Assembly: GCA_017556885.1 (NCBI GenBank)
Contig: JAFYLV010000148.1
Coordinates: 1 to 17,461 of the forward strand
Direction of reading: 5' to 3'
Length of the DNA stretch: 17,461 bases
Source of the DNA: Clostridia bacterium
Lineage (GTDB): Bacteria > Bacillota > Clostridia > Oscillospirales > QAMX01
Made by a program: the position numbers and the translations under genes. Position 1 is the stretch's first letter, and every line of letters begins with the position of its first letter. Positions 7,981-14,485 of the stretch are shown here, piece after piece. The notes beneath the pieces were generated by a model, which was not told where the DNA came from, did not search any database, and was given only the letters and a program-made list of their open reading frames with translations.

Positions 7981-8081
7981 TACGACAATGACAGCACGTA
8001 TGTTTGCTCTGCTCCATAATACTGTACGTCAGCTTCGCGTAGATACCATGCTTTGGTATTGGTCGGGCTTGTATTGTCGTA
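7981..8081 (+). promoter_or_regulatory. Long-range pairing that masks the leader start and the antiterminator
   Basis: TACGACAAT (7981-7989) is the perfect complement of ATTGTCGTA (8073-8081), and one G-U pair extends it over the last base of the leader ATG. When formed, it hides the 3' half of the antiterminator segment. A hairpin ATACCA/TGGTAT (8043-8059) lies inside the loop. Confidence 0.6.
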
Positions 8082-8098
8082 CCCAAATTTCAGTATAG
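7988..8098 (+). CDS. 36-residue leader peptide ORF in the attenuator
   Basis: A short ORF starts 26 nt or so after the predicted transcription start. AAAGGA (7974-7979) lies 8 nt before its ATG, and it ends at TAG (8096-8098). The peptide begins MTARMFALLHNTVRQLR and contains an aromatic-rich DTMLWYWSGLYCR segment. I do not recognise it as a named leader. The coding RNA takes part in the competing structures of the attenuator: its start codon lies in a segment complementary to codons near its end, and those codons also complement the terminator stem. This suggests that translation of this peptide controls the downstream genes. It could in principle be only an RNA element, but the well-placed ribosome site argues for translation. 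Confidence 0.7.
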   Translation: MTARMFALLHNTVRQLRVDTMLWYWSGLYCRTQISV

Positions 8099-8143
8099 TC
8101 TGTTATAAGATTATAGGATATTAGGATAATGACGGTGCAAGTC
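8066..8143 (+). promoter_or_regulatory. Antiterminator pairing with the terminator 5' arm
   Basis: The segment 8066-8080 (GGCTTGTATTGTCGT), lying in the last codons of the leader ORF, can pair at all 15 positions with 8129-8143, counting five G-U pairs. The latter segment includes most of the 5' arm of the terminator at 8133-8146. Forming this helix excludes the terminator, and it is itself excluded by the 7981-8081 pairing. Confidence 0.6.
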
Positions 8144-8174
8144 GAAGGAGATTTCGATTTGCACCGTTTTTTTT
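8133..8174 (+). terminator. Intrinsic terminator of the attenuator
   Basis: CGGTGCAAGTCGAA (8133-8146) and TTCGATTTGCACCG (8153-8166) form a 14-bp stem (one G-U) with a 6-nt loop, followed by eight T residues (8167-8174). It stands between the promoter and the methyltransferase gene, only 22 nt before the ATG, so default transcription should stop here. Confidence 0.9.
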
Positions 8175-8196
8175 ATATCTTTTTGGAGGTAAAGTC

Positions 8197-8985
8197 ATGG
8201 AAAGAATGGAAGCACTCACAAACTATTACACTACACACAACGAAGACGCACGTTTGACTCCCAAGCGTGGTATGGTCGAGTTTCTGACTACGATCCATTA
8301 TGTCGAGAAGTATCTGAAGCCCGGTATGCGCATCCTTGAGATCGGCGCCGGTACCGGTCGATATTCTCACTATTTTGCCCAGAACGGATATGCCGTAGAT
8401 GCAGTGGAATTGATGGAATGTAATATTGAAGTCTTCAAGACGAATACGAAGGACGGAGAGAACATTACTATTCAGCAAGGTGATGCTGTAGATCTTCAGA
8501 ATATACTTTCTGAGCAGTACGACATCACTTTGTTATTGGGACCTATGTATCACCTCTATACCGATGAGGACAAGATTGCAGCTATGAGCGAGGCAATTCG
8601 TGTAACCAAGAAAGGCGGCATTGTATTTGCGGCATACTGCAACAGTGATATGACCGTATATCAGTTTTGCTTTGTGCGTGGTGGTATCAACAACGAACAG
8701 TACAGCGATTTGATAGATCCGGATACTTTTACTCTCAGCTCCACACCCAGAGAAATTTTTGCGCTTTACAGAAAAGAAGATATTGATAAGCTGATGGGTA
8801 CATTCGGTGTTGAAAGGTTACATTATGTTGGCACAGATATGCTTACACATTTTATCGGAAATGCTGTGGATGAAATGGATGAGGATACTTTTTCAAAATA
8901 CATGAAATATCATCTTTACATCTGTGAGCGTGCTGATATGGTGGGCACAACAAATCATATATTGGATATTTTCAGAAAGGAATAG
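8197..8985 (+). CDS. Class I SAM-dependent methyltransferase under attenuator control
   Basis: This 262-residue Rossmann methyltransferase has motif I ILEIGAGTG (46-54), an acidic end of strand 2 in VDAVELME (67-74), GDAVDL (95-100) and motif IV YDITLLLGPMYHL (108-120). These show SAM binding. The acceptor is not evident. It has neither the GxGxG-(N/D)PPY look of adenine-N6 rRNA methylases nor radical-SAM cysteines, so a small molecule or another target is possible. GGAGG (8185-8189) is 7 nt before the ATG. It is the first gene of a tight unit with GNAT and nucleoside phosphorylase genes. Placement behind a leader-peptide attenuator is typical of genes induced by ribosome-targeting drugs, which is an inference from arrangement alone. 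Confidence 0.85.
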   Translation: MERMEALTNYYTTHNEDARLTPKRGMVEFLTTIHYVEKYLKPGMRILEIGAGTGRYSHYFAQNGYAVDAVELMECNIEVFKTNTKDGENITIQQGDAVDLQNILSEQYDITLLLGPMYHLYTDEDKIAAMSEAIRVTKKGGIVFAAYCNSDMTVYQFCFVRGGINNEQYSDLIDPDTFTLSSTPREIFALYRKEDIDKLMGTFGVERLHYVGTDMLTHFIGNAVDEMDEDTFSKYMKYHLYICERADMVGTTNHILDIFRKE

Positions 8986-8989
8986 GACG

Positions 8990-9994
8990 ATGAGTATATC
9001 AATTAAGATCACAAGCGCCTCGGAAGCCGAGGAATTATCTCAAATACAGAAAGCAGCTTTTAAGCCATTGTAGGAAAAGTTCCATGACGAAGGAAACCCG
9101 TTCCTCAGAGGTTCAGAAGATATTCTTCGCAGACTAAACAAGTTCAACCGTCATTTCACAATTCTGCTTGATGGAAAAATTGTTGGTGGTATCTTCTATC
9201 GCTTGTATGGAAAACGCAGTCCTACCGATGAGATCGGCGTGGGTGAATACTACCTGGCACGAGTTTACATTCACCCGGACTATCAAAACAAAGGAATCGC
9301 ACGAGAAGCTATTCTGCTCTGTGAGAAAGAGTTTGCTGATGCCAAATTCTATTACGTTGACTTTCCGGAAGTCATGGAGAAGAACCGTAAATGCTATCAA
9401 AACGCCGGTTACTGCGATACAGGAGAACGAATCACCATGGAGGGCGCACCGGCTCTGGCAATGTTCAAAAAGACAGTAAGCGAAACATTCGATCCGGCGG
9501 GCGTTTCCTTGCCGATGATTTATGAGGCTGAGCAGAATGAGCTGCAAGAGTGCCTGGATGTCATTCGTCAGAGCTTTCGTACTGTGGCAGATCAGTTTGG
9601 GTTAACGAAAGAAAACTGCCCGAAGCACACGAGTTTTATCCCTCTTTCTTTTCTTGAAACGCAGAAAAACTGGGGATGGAAAATGTACGCACTATATGCC
9701 GGTAAGAAAATCATTGGATATATGTCGCTCTCCAAAGAAAGCGACGATGCCTTTGAACTTCACAACCTTGCTGTGTTACCGGAGTATAGACACAATGGAT
9801 TCGGGAAGTTCCTGCTTGACCATGCAAAGGAAACTGTGAAATCCTTAGGTGGCAATACAATTAAAATCGGTATTATCGAGGAAAGCACCGTGCTGAAGAA
9901 CTGGTATATTTCCAATGGGTTCGTACATACCGGAACAAAGAAATTCGATCATCTGCCTTTTACAAGCGGATATCTTGAATGGAAAGGAGAATAA
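8990..9994 (+). pseudogene. Two-domain GNAT acetyltransferase interrupted by an amber codon
   Basis: The ATG at 8990 lies 4 nt after the methyltransferase stop and has AAAGGA (8976-8981) upstream. After 27 codons ending in QKAAFKPL, an in-frame TAG (9071-9073) interrupts an otherwise continuous reading frame to 9994. The protein resumes with EKFHDEGNPFLRG, and the missing residue is plausibly Tyr (TAT/TAC to TAG). The first GNAT domain carries YLARVYIHPDYQNKGIAREA (acetyl-CoA loop QNKGIA). The second carries LHNLAVLPEYRHNGFGKFLL (RHNGFG). The rest of the frame is intact, so the mutation is recent, or the C-terminal domain is still made from an internal start. The track of sense codons begins again with a TTG at 9203 but has no good ribosome site there. 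Its substrate is unknown. Confidence 0.8.
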
Positions 9995-9997
9995 ACC

Positions 9998-10762
9998 ATG
10001 ATAATGAAAAACGAAATTCCTATAATGGAATTTGATACAGATGCATCAGCTGTTATTATGCCTACACACGAGAATTTGAACTTGAATCTTCCCAAGAAGG
10101 CTGTATTTGCCTTTTTAGGAGAGCATATTGATGAATATGCGAAAACGCATGATGCGGTTCAGGTCGGTAAGTTTCTATCAGCAACGAAAGACTACCCGAT
10201 ATATGTCGTCAAACACAAGGGAGAAAATGTGTGTCTATGCCAAGCACCTGTTGGTTCCGCACCTGCAGCGCAGCTGATGGATTGGCTAATTGGATACGGT
10301 GTGGAAGAAATTATTACTGGTGGATGCTGTGGAGCTCTTACTGCTTTTGAGGAAAATGTCTTTCTGGTTCCGTATAAAGCGTTGCGCGATGAAGGTACAT
10401 CGTATCATTATATGAAACCATCTAGATTTGTAGAGATCAATCCTACGGCTATGAAAGCAATTGAAAAGACTGTTGCAGAACATGAGCTTGAATATCGCGA
10501 AGTAATAACCTGGACAACTGACGGTTTCTATCGTGAAACTAAGGAAAAGGTAGCGTATAGAAAGCAAGAAGGATGTGAAGTGGTGGAAATGGAATGCGCA
10601 GCACTTGCCGCGTGCGCATCTCTTCGTAATGCTGTATGGGGCTGTATCTTATTTACTGCAGATACTTTGGCCGACGTCGAAAATTACGATGAACGTAACT
10701 GGGGTGGAGATTCATTTGCGTATGCTCTTGAGCTATGCCTGGATGCAGTTGTAAACATATAA
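9998..10762 (+). CDS. Nucleoside phosphorylase (PNP/UDP family)
   Basis: This 254-residue protein of the PNP_UDP_1 family carries the glycine-rich phosphate/base region VGSAPAAQLMDWLIGYGVEE with ITGGCCGAL (residues 106-114). It also has the ribose-binding signature VVEMECAAL (195-203). Members cleave nucleosides with phosphate to a base and ribose-1-phosphate. The overall look is nearer to uridine phosphorylase than to MTA/SAH nucleosidase, but specificity cannot be settled. AAGGAG (9984-9989) is 8 nt before the ATG, and the gap to the broken GNAT gene is 3 nt, so it is co-transcribed under the attenuator. In this company it may act on a modified nucleoside or nucleoside drug rather than in bulk salvage, which is a guess. 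Confidence 0.88.
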   Translation: MIMKNEIPIMEFDTDASAVIMPTHENLNLNLPKKAVFAFLGEHIDEYAKTHDAVQVGKFLSATKDYPIYVVKHKGENVCLCQAPVGSAPAAQLMDWLIGYGVEEIITGGCCGALTAFEENVFLVPYKALRDEGTSYHYMKPSRFVEINPTAMKAIEKTVAEHELEYREVITWTTDGFYRETKEKVAYRKQEGCEVVEMECAALAACASLRNAVWGCILFTADTLADVENYDERNWGGDSFAYALELCLDAVVNI

Positions 10763-10768
10763 TAATTA

Positions 10769-10786
10769 GCCAGATTGATTTCTGGC
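10769..10786 (+). other. Small hairpin in the phosphorylase-GNAT gap
   Basis: GCCAGA-TTGATT-TCTGGC is a perfect 6-bp inverted repeat between the phosphorylase stop and the GNAT ribosome site. No T-run follows, so it is not a terminator. It could stabilise or process the mRNA, or be chance. Confidence 0.35.
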
Positions 10787-10802
10787 AGAAAGGAAAACAG
10801 AA

Positions 10803-11357
10803 ATGATATTTGAAGAAAAGAAAATAACCTTAAAAGACGGCAGAACAGCCATTTTGAGAAGTCCCCGTGTGGAGGATGCGGAAAAGATGCTGAACTATTT
10901 GAAGAAAGTTAGCGGTGAAACGGATTTTCTTCAGCGATATCCCGAAGAATGGAGCCTTACCATCGAGCAGGAGGAAAAATGGGTGAATCGTCTGCGTTCC
11001 TCTCCAGACACATTAGATATTACCTGCTATGTTGACGGTGAGGTTGCGGGAAACTGTGAGATCCGTTTCATGGGCGGTATGAAAATGGCGCACCGGGCTG
11101 ACATTGGGATTGCAGTTTGCAAAGACTACTGGAATCTCGGAATCGGTTCCGCAATGTTTGAGGAGCTTGTTGCTGCAGCACAGAATCGAGGAACAGAGAT
11201 CATGGAACTGGACTTCATCGAGGGCAATGACCGCGCAAGGCATTTGTACGAGAAGTTCGGGTTTCGTGTTATTTCCGAAAAGCCCAATGCGTATAAGCTC
11301 AAGGACGGTACGTATTTAAGCGAAATTTATATGCAAAAATATATCTGCAGGGAATAA
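10803..11357 (+). CDS. GNAT family N-acetyltransferase
   Basis: The single-domain 184-residue protein has the acetyl-CoA loop NLGIGSAM (111-118) after ADIGIAVCKDYW. It then has the typical GNDRARHLYEKFGF segment (141-154). Such enzymes move an acetyl group from acetyl-CoA to an amine of a small molecule, peptide or protein, and this one gives no substrate clue. AAAGG (10789-10793) lies about 9 nt before the ATG. It is the last gene of the attenuated unit, 40 nt after the phosphorylase, and a strong terminator follows 14 nt after its stop. Confidence 0.88.
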   Translation: MIFEEKKITLKDGRTAILRSPRVEDAEKMLNYLKKVSGETDFLQRYPEEWSLTIEQEEKWVNRLRSSPDTLDITCYVDGEVAGNCEIRFMGGMKMAHRADIGIAVCKDYWNLGIGSAMFEELVAAAQNRGTEIMELDFIEGNDRARHLYEKFGFRVISEKPNAYKLKDGTYLSEIYMQKYICRE

Positions 11358-11371
11358 AACGTTGCCGCATG

Positions 11372-11404
11372 CAAAAGAGCCATCACATTGTGATGGCTCT
11401 TTTG
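11372..11404. terminator. Bidirectional terminator between convergent genes
   Basis: CAAAAGAGCCATCA (11372-11385) and its perfect inverse (11391-11404) form a 14-bp stem with a 5-nt loop. A-rich and T-rich ends on the two sides let it serve both the plus-strand GNAT and the minus-strand oxidoreductase, whose stop codon is 14 nt away. Confidence 0.88.
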
Positions 11405-11418
11405 TTTGTAAACAGGAG

Positions 11419-12708
11419 TTACTTTGCCTCGATCTCGCGGATGTATTCCTCCATATCGACGATACGGTTTGTGAGACGGGACTCTTCTGCTGCAAAGGTG
11501 AGCAGATGGTTGTAATAGGACTCGGCAATGGTGGGGATGGACTTGCCGTTGTACTCGCCGGCGAGGTAGGCGGCGAGGTCGTAGATGAGACCCTCGTCAC
11601 CGCCGCCGTGGCCGGAGGTGATGGAGTTGTCAGCGCGGAAGTCGATGATCTCGGTCTCGGTGGTCTCCCCGGGAGCGGCGGTGATGGCGCGGAACTCGAT
11701 GGGGGACTTGCCGTCCATAGCAGCGCGGAGCTCACCCTTGGTGCCCATGATGTGGATGTAGCGGCCGCCGGCATTGAAGGCGTTCATGTGGAGGGTGACG
11801 ATGGTGTCGCCCTCAAAGACCATGTTGACGGTCTGATGGTCGACGACGTCGTTATCTACCTTATAGACGCACTTGCCGTAGTTCTTGTGAAGCAGGGCAT
11901 CCATGACCATCTCGTCGGTGGGATTCTCCTCCTCGGCGGCGGCACGGCGGAACCAGGCGTTTTCCTTGGCATCGTAGTAGAGCTTGACGGCGTTGTAGGG
12001 GCAGGTGTCGGCGTGGGGGCAGCCGTCGGTGCAGCGCTCGGGCGCACCCTCGGGGGCATTCTCCGGCGTGAAGTAGGAGAGCATGCCGAAGGACTGGACG
12101 GACTTGCACTTCTTGCCAAGCAGCCACTGGAGAATGTCGATATCGTGGCAGCACTTCTGCAGCAGCATGTTGGAGGAGCGCTCGGTGTTGCCCCAACGGC
12201 CGCGAACGAAGCTGTGAGACTGATGGATGTTGCCGACGCACTCCTCATGGTTGATGGCCATGACCTTACCGATCTTGCCGCTGTCGATGAGATCGCGCAG
12301 CTTGATGAAGACCTTGGTGTAGCGCAGAACGGTGCAGATAACCACCTTTACGCCCTTGGCCTCGGCGGCGGCGCAGAGATCGCGGCACTGCTCGGGGGTG
12401 GGGGTGATGGGCTTCTCAAGAAGCAGGTCGTAGCCGAGGTCGATGCAGGCCATGGCAGGGGCGAAGTGATCGCGGTCCATGGTGCAGACGACGGCGATAT
12501 CAGCGATCTTTCCGAGACCGACCAGAGGCTTCCAGTCGTCAAAGCAACGATCCTCAGGGATGTTATGCTCAAGGCGGATGCGCTCGCGGCGGGAGGTGAT
12601 GGGCTCAGCAACAGCAACGATATCAAAAAGATCGTTCTGCTTCATGAGCTTGGAGTAGGACATGCCGCGGCTGCCGGCACCGATAAGAACGGCGGTAAGC
12701 TTTTTCAT
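11419..12708 (-). CDS. Gfo/Idh/MocA family NAD(P)-dependent oxidoreductase
   Basis: The 429-residue protein has an N-terminal nucleotide-binding fold with VLIGAGSRG (8-15) and the family EKP motif (98-100, Lys99). A catalytic-region CCHDIDIL (186-193) holds the His/Asp pair. The family oxidises or epimerises sugars, inositols and glycosides. An unusual insert, CTDGCPHADTC (226-236), gives three closely spaced cysteines beside Cys201 and may bind metal. The ATG at 12708 is chosen because the Rossmann strand starts right after it and GAGGAAG (12718-12724) lies upstream. An in-frame extension to 12780 would cross the promoter. It diverges from the isomerase-like gene, a pairing seen in glycoside and C-glycoside breakdown via 3-keto sugars. 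A role of that kind here is inference. Confidence 0.9.
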   Translation of the reverse strand: MKKLTAVLIGAGSRGMSYSKLMKQNDLFDIVAVAEPITSRRERIRLEHNIPEDRCFDDWKPLVGLGKIADIAVVCTMDRDHFAPAMACIDLGYDLLLEKPITPTPEQCRDLCAAAEAKGVKVVICTVLRYTKVFIKLRDLIDSGKIGKVMAINHEECVGNIHQSHSFVRGRWGNTERSSNMLLQKCCHDIDILQWLLGKKCKSVQSFGMLSYFTPENAPEGAPERCTDGCPHADTCPYNAVKLYYDAKENAWFRRAAAEEENPTDEMVMDALLHKNYGKCVYKVDNDVVDHQTVNMVFEGDTIVTLHMNAFNAGGRYIHIMGTKGELRAAMDGKSPIEFRAITAAPGETTETEIIDFRADNSITSGHGGGDEGLIYDLAAYLAGEYNGKSIPTIAESYYNHLLTFAAEESRLTNRIVDMEEYIREIEAK

Positions 12709-12724
12709 ATTTTCAGGCTTCCTC

Positions 12725-12753
12725 TTTACTTTCTGTAGGAATTTTAATATAAT
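12725..12753 (+). promoter_or_regulatory. Promoter of the isomerase-like gene
   Basis: TTTACT (12725-12730) and TATAAT (12748-12753) are 17 nt apart. The same boxes and spacing recur in the decayed copy at 16515-16543. The transcript would have a leader of about 85 nt. Confidence 0.6.
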
Positions 12754-12780
12754 CATATACGAACAGAGACATATCGTCAA
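12752..12780 (-). promoter_or_regulatory. Promoter of the Gfo/Idh oxidoreductase gene
   Basis: On the minus strand, TTGACG (12775-12780) and TATGAT (12752-12757) are 17 nt apart. Its -10 shares two bases with the -10 of the opposite promoter, so both cannot be occupied at once. The same boxes recur at 16542-16570. Confidence 0.65.
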
Positions 12781-12782
12781 TA

Positions 12783-12803
12783 TGTAAAATCACTATATTT
12801 ACA
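12783..12803. promoter_or_regulatory. TGTAAA...TTTACA dyad, candidate operator
   Basis: Six-base inverted arms TGTAAA (12783-12788) and TTTACA (12798-12803) lie just upstream of the oxidoreductase -35 and inside the leader of the isomerase-like transcript. A matching dyad with slightly changed arms (TGTAAAT/ATTTGTA) is kept at 16573-16593, which supports a real protein-binding site. Confidence 0.45.
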
Positions 12804-12845
12804 AAAAACACGAAAAATATTCCGTATGCAAGGAGAATTGCGGTT

Positions 12846-13697
12846 ATGAAAATCGGTGCAATGGTAGAATCCTTCAAATTGGGTTTCCGCGGCGGCGTTG
12901 AAAAGGCGGCAAGCCTTGGCGTAGCCGGTGTGCAGAAGTTTGCCACGGGCAAGGAGCTTTTATGGACGGATGCGGAGATCCGCGAGGCGCTGGACATCGT
13001 TAAGTCGAGCGGTCTGGTCTTTTCCGCCATCTGCGGCGACTTCGGTTACGGTTTCCACGATCCCGCCCGCAACCCCGAAATGATCGAGAAATCCAAGCGT
13101 GTGATGGAGCTTGCAAAGAAGCTCGAGTGCGACATCGTTACCACCCACGTTCACCGCATGACGGAGGAGGAGAGCGAGTCCAATCAGATCATCCGCGCTG
13201 CACTGGAGCAGCTCGGTTCCTTTGCCGAGTCTATGGATGCGGTGTACGCACTGGAAACCGGCCCGGAGACCGGCCGCGTGATGGACGGCTTCCTTTCCAC
13301 CCTTTCGACCCGCGGCATCCGTGTCAATTTTGACCCGGCAAACCTTGTCATGTGCATGGGCGAGCGCCCGGAAGAGGCGCTGAAATATGTGGGCAAGCGC
13401 GTCATTCATACCCACGCCAAGGACGGTATCCGCCGCGGTGTCGGTCCCTTCCCGGGAACGGATACGCCCGAGCGCGCGGCACATAACACCGTGTTTGGCG
13501 TAAAGAACGTTCCCTTTGTCGAAGTCCCCCTCGGTCAGGGCGACGTCAACTTTGACACCTATCTGCCTGCCCTCGCCGCCGCCGGCTACGACGGATTCCT
13601 CACCATTGAGCGCGAATGTGGCGCCACCCCCGAGGCGGATATCGCCATGGCAGTGAGCTTCTTGAAGGAGAAAGTTGCAAAGTTTGGACTGAACTGA
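12846..13697 (+). CDS. Sugar-phosphate isomerase/epimerase-like TIM-barrel protein
   Basis: The 283-residue protein belongs to the AP-endonuclease-2/xylose-isomerase-like TIM-barrel superfamily. Metal-site candidates are Glu137 in ALETGPE, Asp163 in NFDPANL, His188/His190 in IHTHAKD and Glu255 in FLTIERE. Such proteins isomerise or epimerise sugars, and some remove groups from oxidised glycosides. There is no signal peptide. AGGAG (12831-12835) is 10 nt before the ATG. It diverges from the Gfo/Idh oxidoreductase, so the two probably act on one substrate: oxidation at a sugar carbon followed by isomerisation or elimination. The lipoprotein gene downstream is 35 nt away with no terminator between, so they may share a transcript. 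Confidence 0.88.
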   Translation: MKIGAMVESFKLGFRGGVEKAASLGVAGVQKFATGKELLWTDAEIREALDIVKSSGLVFSAICGDFGYGFHDPARNPEMIEKSKRVMELAKKLECDIVTTHVHRMTEEESESNQIIRAALEQLGSFAESMDAVYALETGPETGRVMDGFLSTLSTRGIRVNFDPANLVMCMGERPEEALKYVGKRVIHTHAKDGIRRGVGPFPGTDTPERAAHNTVFGVKNVPFVEVPLGQGDVNFDTYLPALAAAGYDGFLTIERECGATPEADIAMAVSFLKEKVAKFGLN

Positions 13698-13732
13698 AAA
13701 AAGCACAGAACAATACGAAAGGAGCGTAGAAT

Positions 13733-14485
13733 ATGAAAAAAAGACGGATTCTCGGAGGCGTTTTGATTCTGATTCTGACGTGCCTTTTTGCGGCAGGGTG
13801 CGGTGAAACGGAGCTACTCTCCGCATCCTGCGAGTATAGCGGAATGACGATCTCCATGACCCAAATAACTTGTACGGATATTCCGTATCCGGCCGGGGTG
13901 CAGCAGCTTTGTTCCGTCAATGGGTACGCTGTCTATTTTGACAGCCGGACTGACGGCGGAAAGACCGCTGGATGGAATGCGCTGGACGGGAACGGAAACG
14001 TGGTATTTTCGCAGAATTATGCGGCGATGACAAATTTTGACTTTGTTGGCACCACTCTTGCGTGGGAATACCCGCGCTATCCCGAAACCTACGTAATTTT
14101 GGATGCAGAGGGCAATCGCCGCGAGGTTGATGCGGAGGCCGTGAAAGACGGGTATGAGGTTTTTCCGGAATATCAAGGTTCTGTGGCCTTACCCGTGGAA
14201 ATCCCGCTGAAACCCGGAACAAAATGGGGCTACTCCGGCTATATTTATGAAGGAGTTGCGGTATATGCTTCCTATGCGCCGGAATTACCGGGGGAGAACG
14301 ATCACCTGCTGGGCTTGATCGCCTCCAACGGGGAGATTCTAATTCCGGCATTTATTCCTGCGGTATATACGGAAACGGATTATCTTTGGATCAATGATGA
14401 TCTGCTGTATTACAATGACAACGGTAAGATTTCTGTGGTGAAAATTACCCGTACAGTGCCCGGAGAGGAGGGCGGCAACTCATGA
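13733..14485 (+). CDS. Lipoprotein of unknown function, first of a tandem pair
   Basis: The 250-residue protein has a lipoprotein signal: KKRR, a hydrophobic run, then the lipobox LFAAGC with Cys23 as the lipidated residue. It would be anchored outside the membrane. The mature part has repeated short beta segments such as NGYAVYFDS, NALDGNGNVVF and LLGLIASNGEILIPAF, which resemble degenerate WG (KWG) repeats. I cannot name a function. AAAGGAG (13718-13724) is 8 nt before the ATG. Its stop overlaps the start of the next gene by 4 nt (ATGA), and the two are clear paralogues. Confidence 0.8.
   Translation: MKKRRILGGVLILILTCLFAAGCGETELLSASCEYSGMTISMTQITCTDIPYPAGVQQLCSVNGYAVYFDSRTDGGKTAGWNALDGNGNVVFSQNYAAMTNFDFVGTTLAWEYPRYPETYVILDAEGNRREVDAEAVKDGYEVFPEYQGSVALPVEIPLKPGTKWGYSGYIYEGVAVYASYAPELPGENDHLLGLIASNGEILIPAFIPAVYTETDYLWINDDLLYYNDNGKISVVKITRTVPGEEGGNS

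Noticed and set aside
7727..8086. A 119-codon minus-strand frame opposite the leader region
   Set aside because: It overlaps the end of the XRE gene, the promoter and the leader ORF in antisense, and has no ribosome site or domain.
7962..8196. A metabolite riboswitch in the methyltransferase leader
   Set aside because: No known aptamer core was recognised, and the well-placed short ORF with start-codon pairing fits translation-controlled attenuation better.
9071..9073. UAG read as an amino acid in this genome
   Set aside because: The neighbouring methyltransferase gene and the leader ORF both end in TAG at sensible positions, so a general recoding is unlikely. A local mutation is simpler.
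11362..12738. A 458-codon plus-strand open frame opposite the Gfo/Idh gene
   Set aside because: Antisense shadow rich in Val/Gly/Ala/Asp runs. It begins inside the terminator hairpin and has no recognisable domain.
12960..13826. A 288-codon minus-strand frame opposite the isomerase-like gene
   Set aside because: The isomerase frame has clear family motifs and a ribosome site. The antisense frame has neither and runs into the lipoprotein start.
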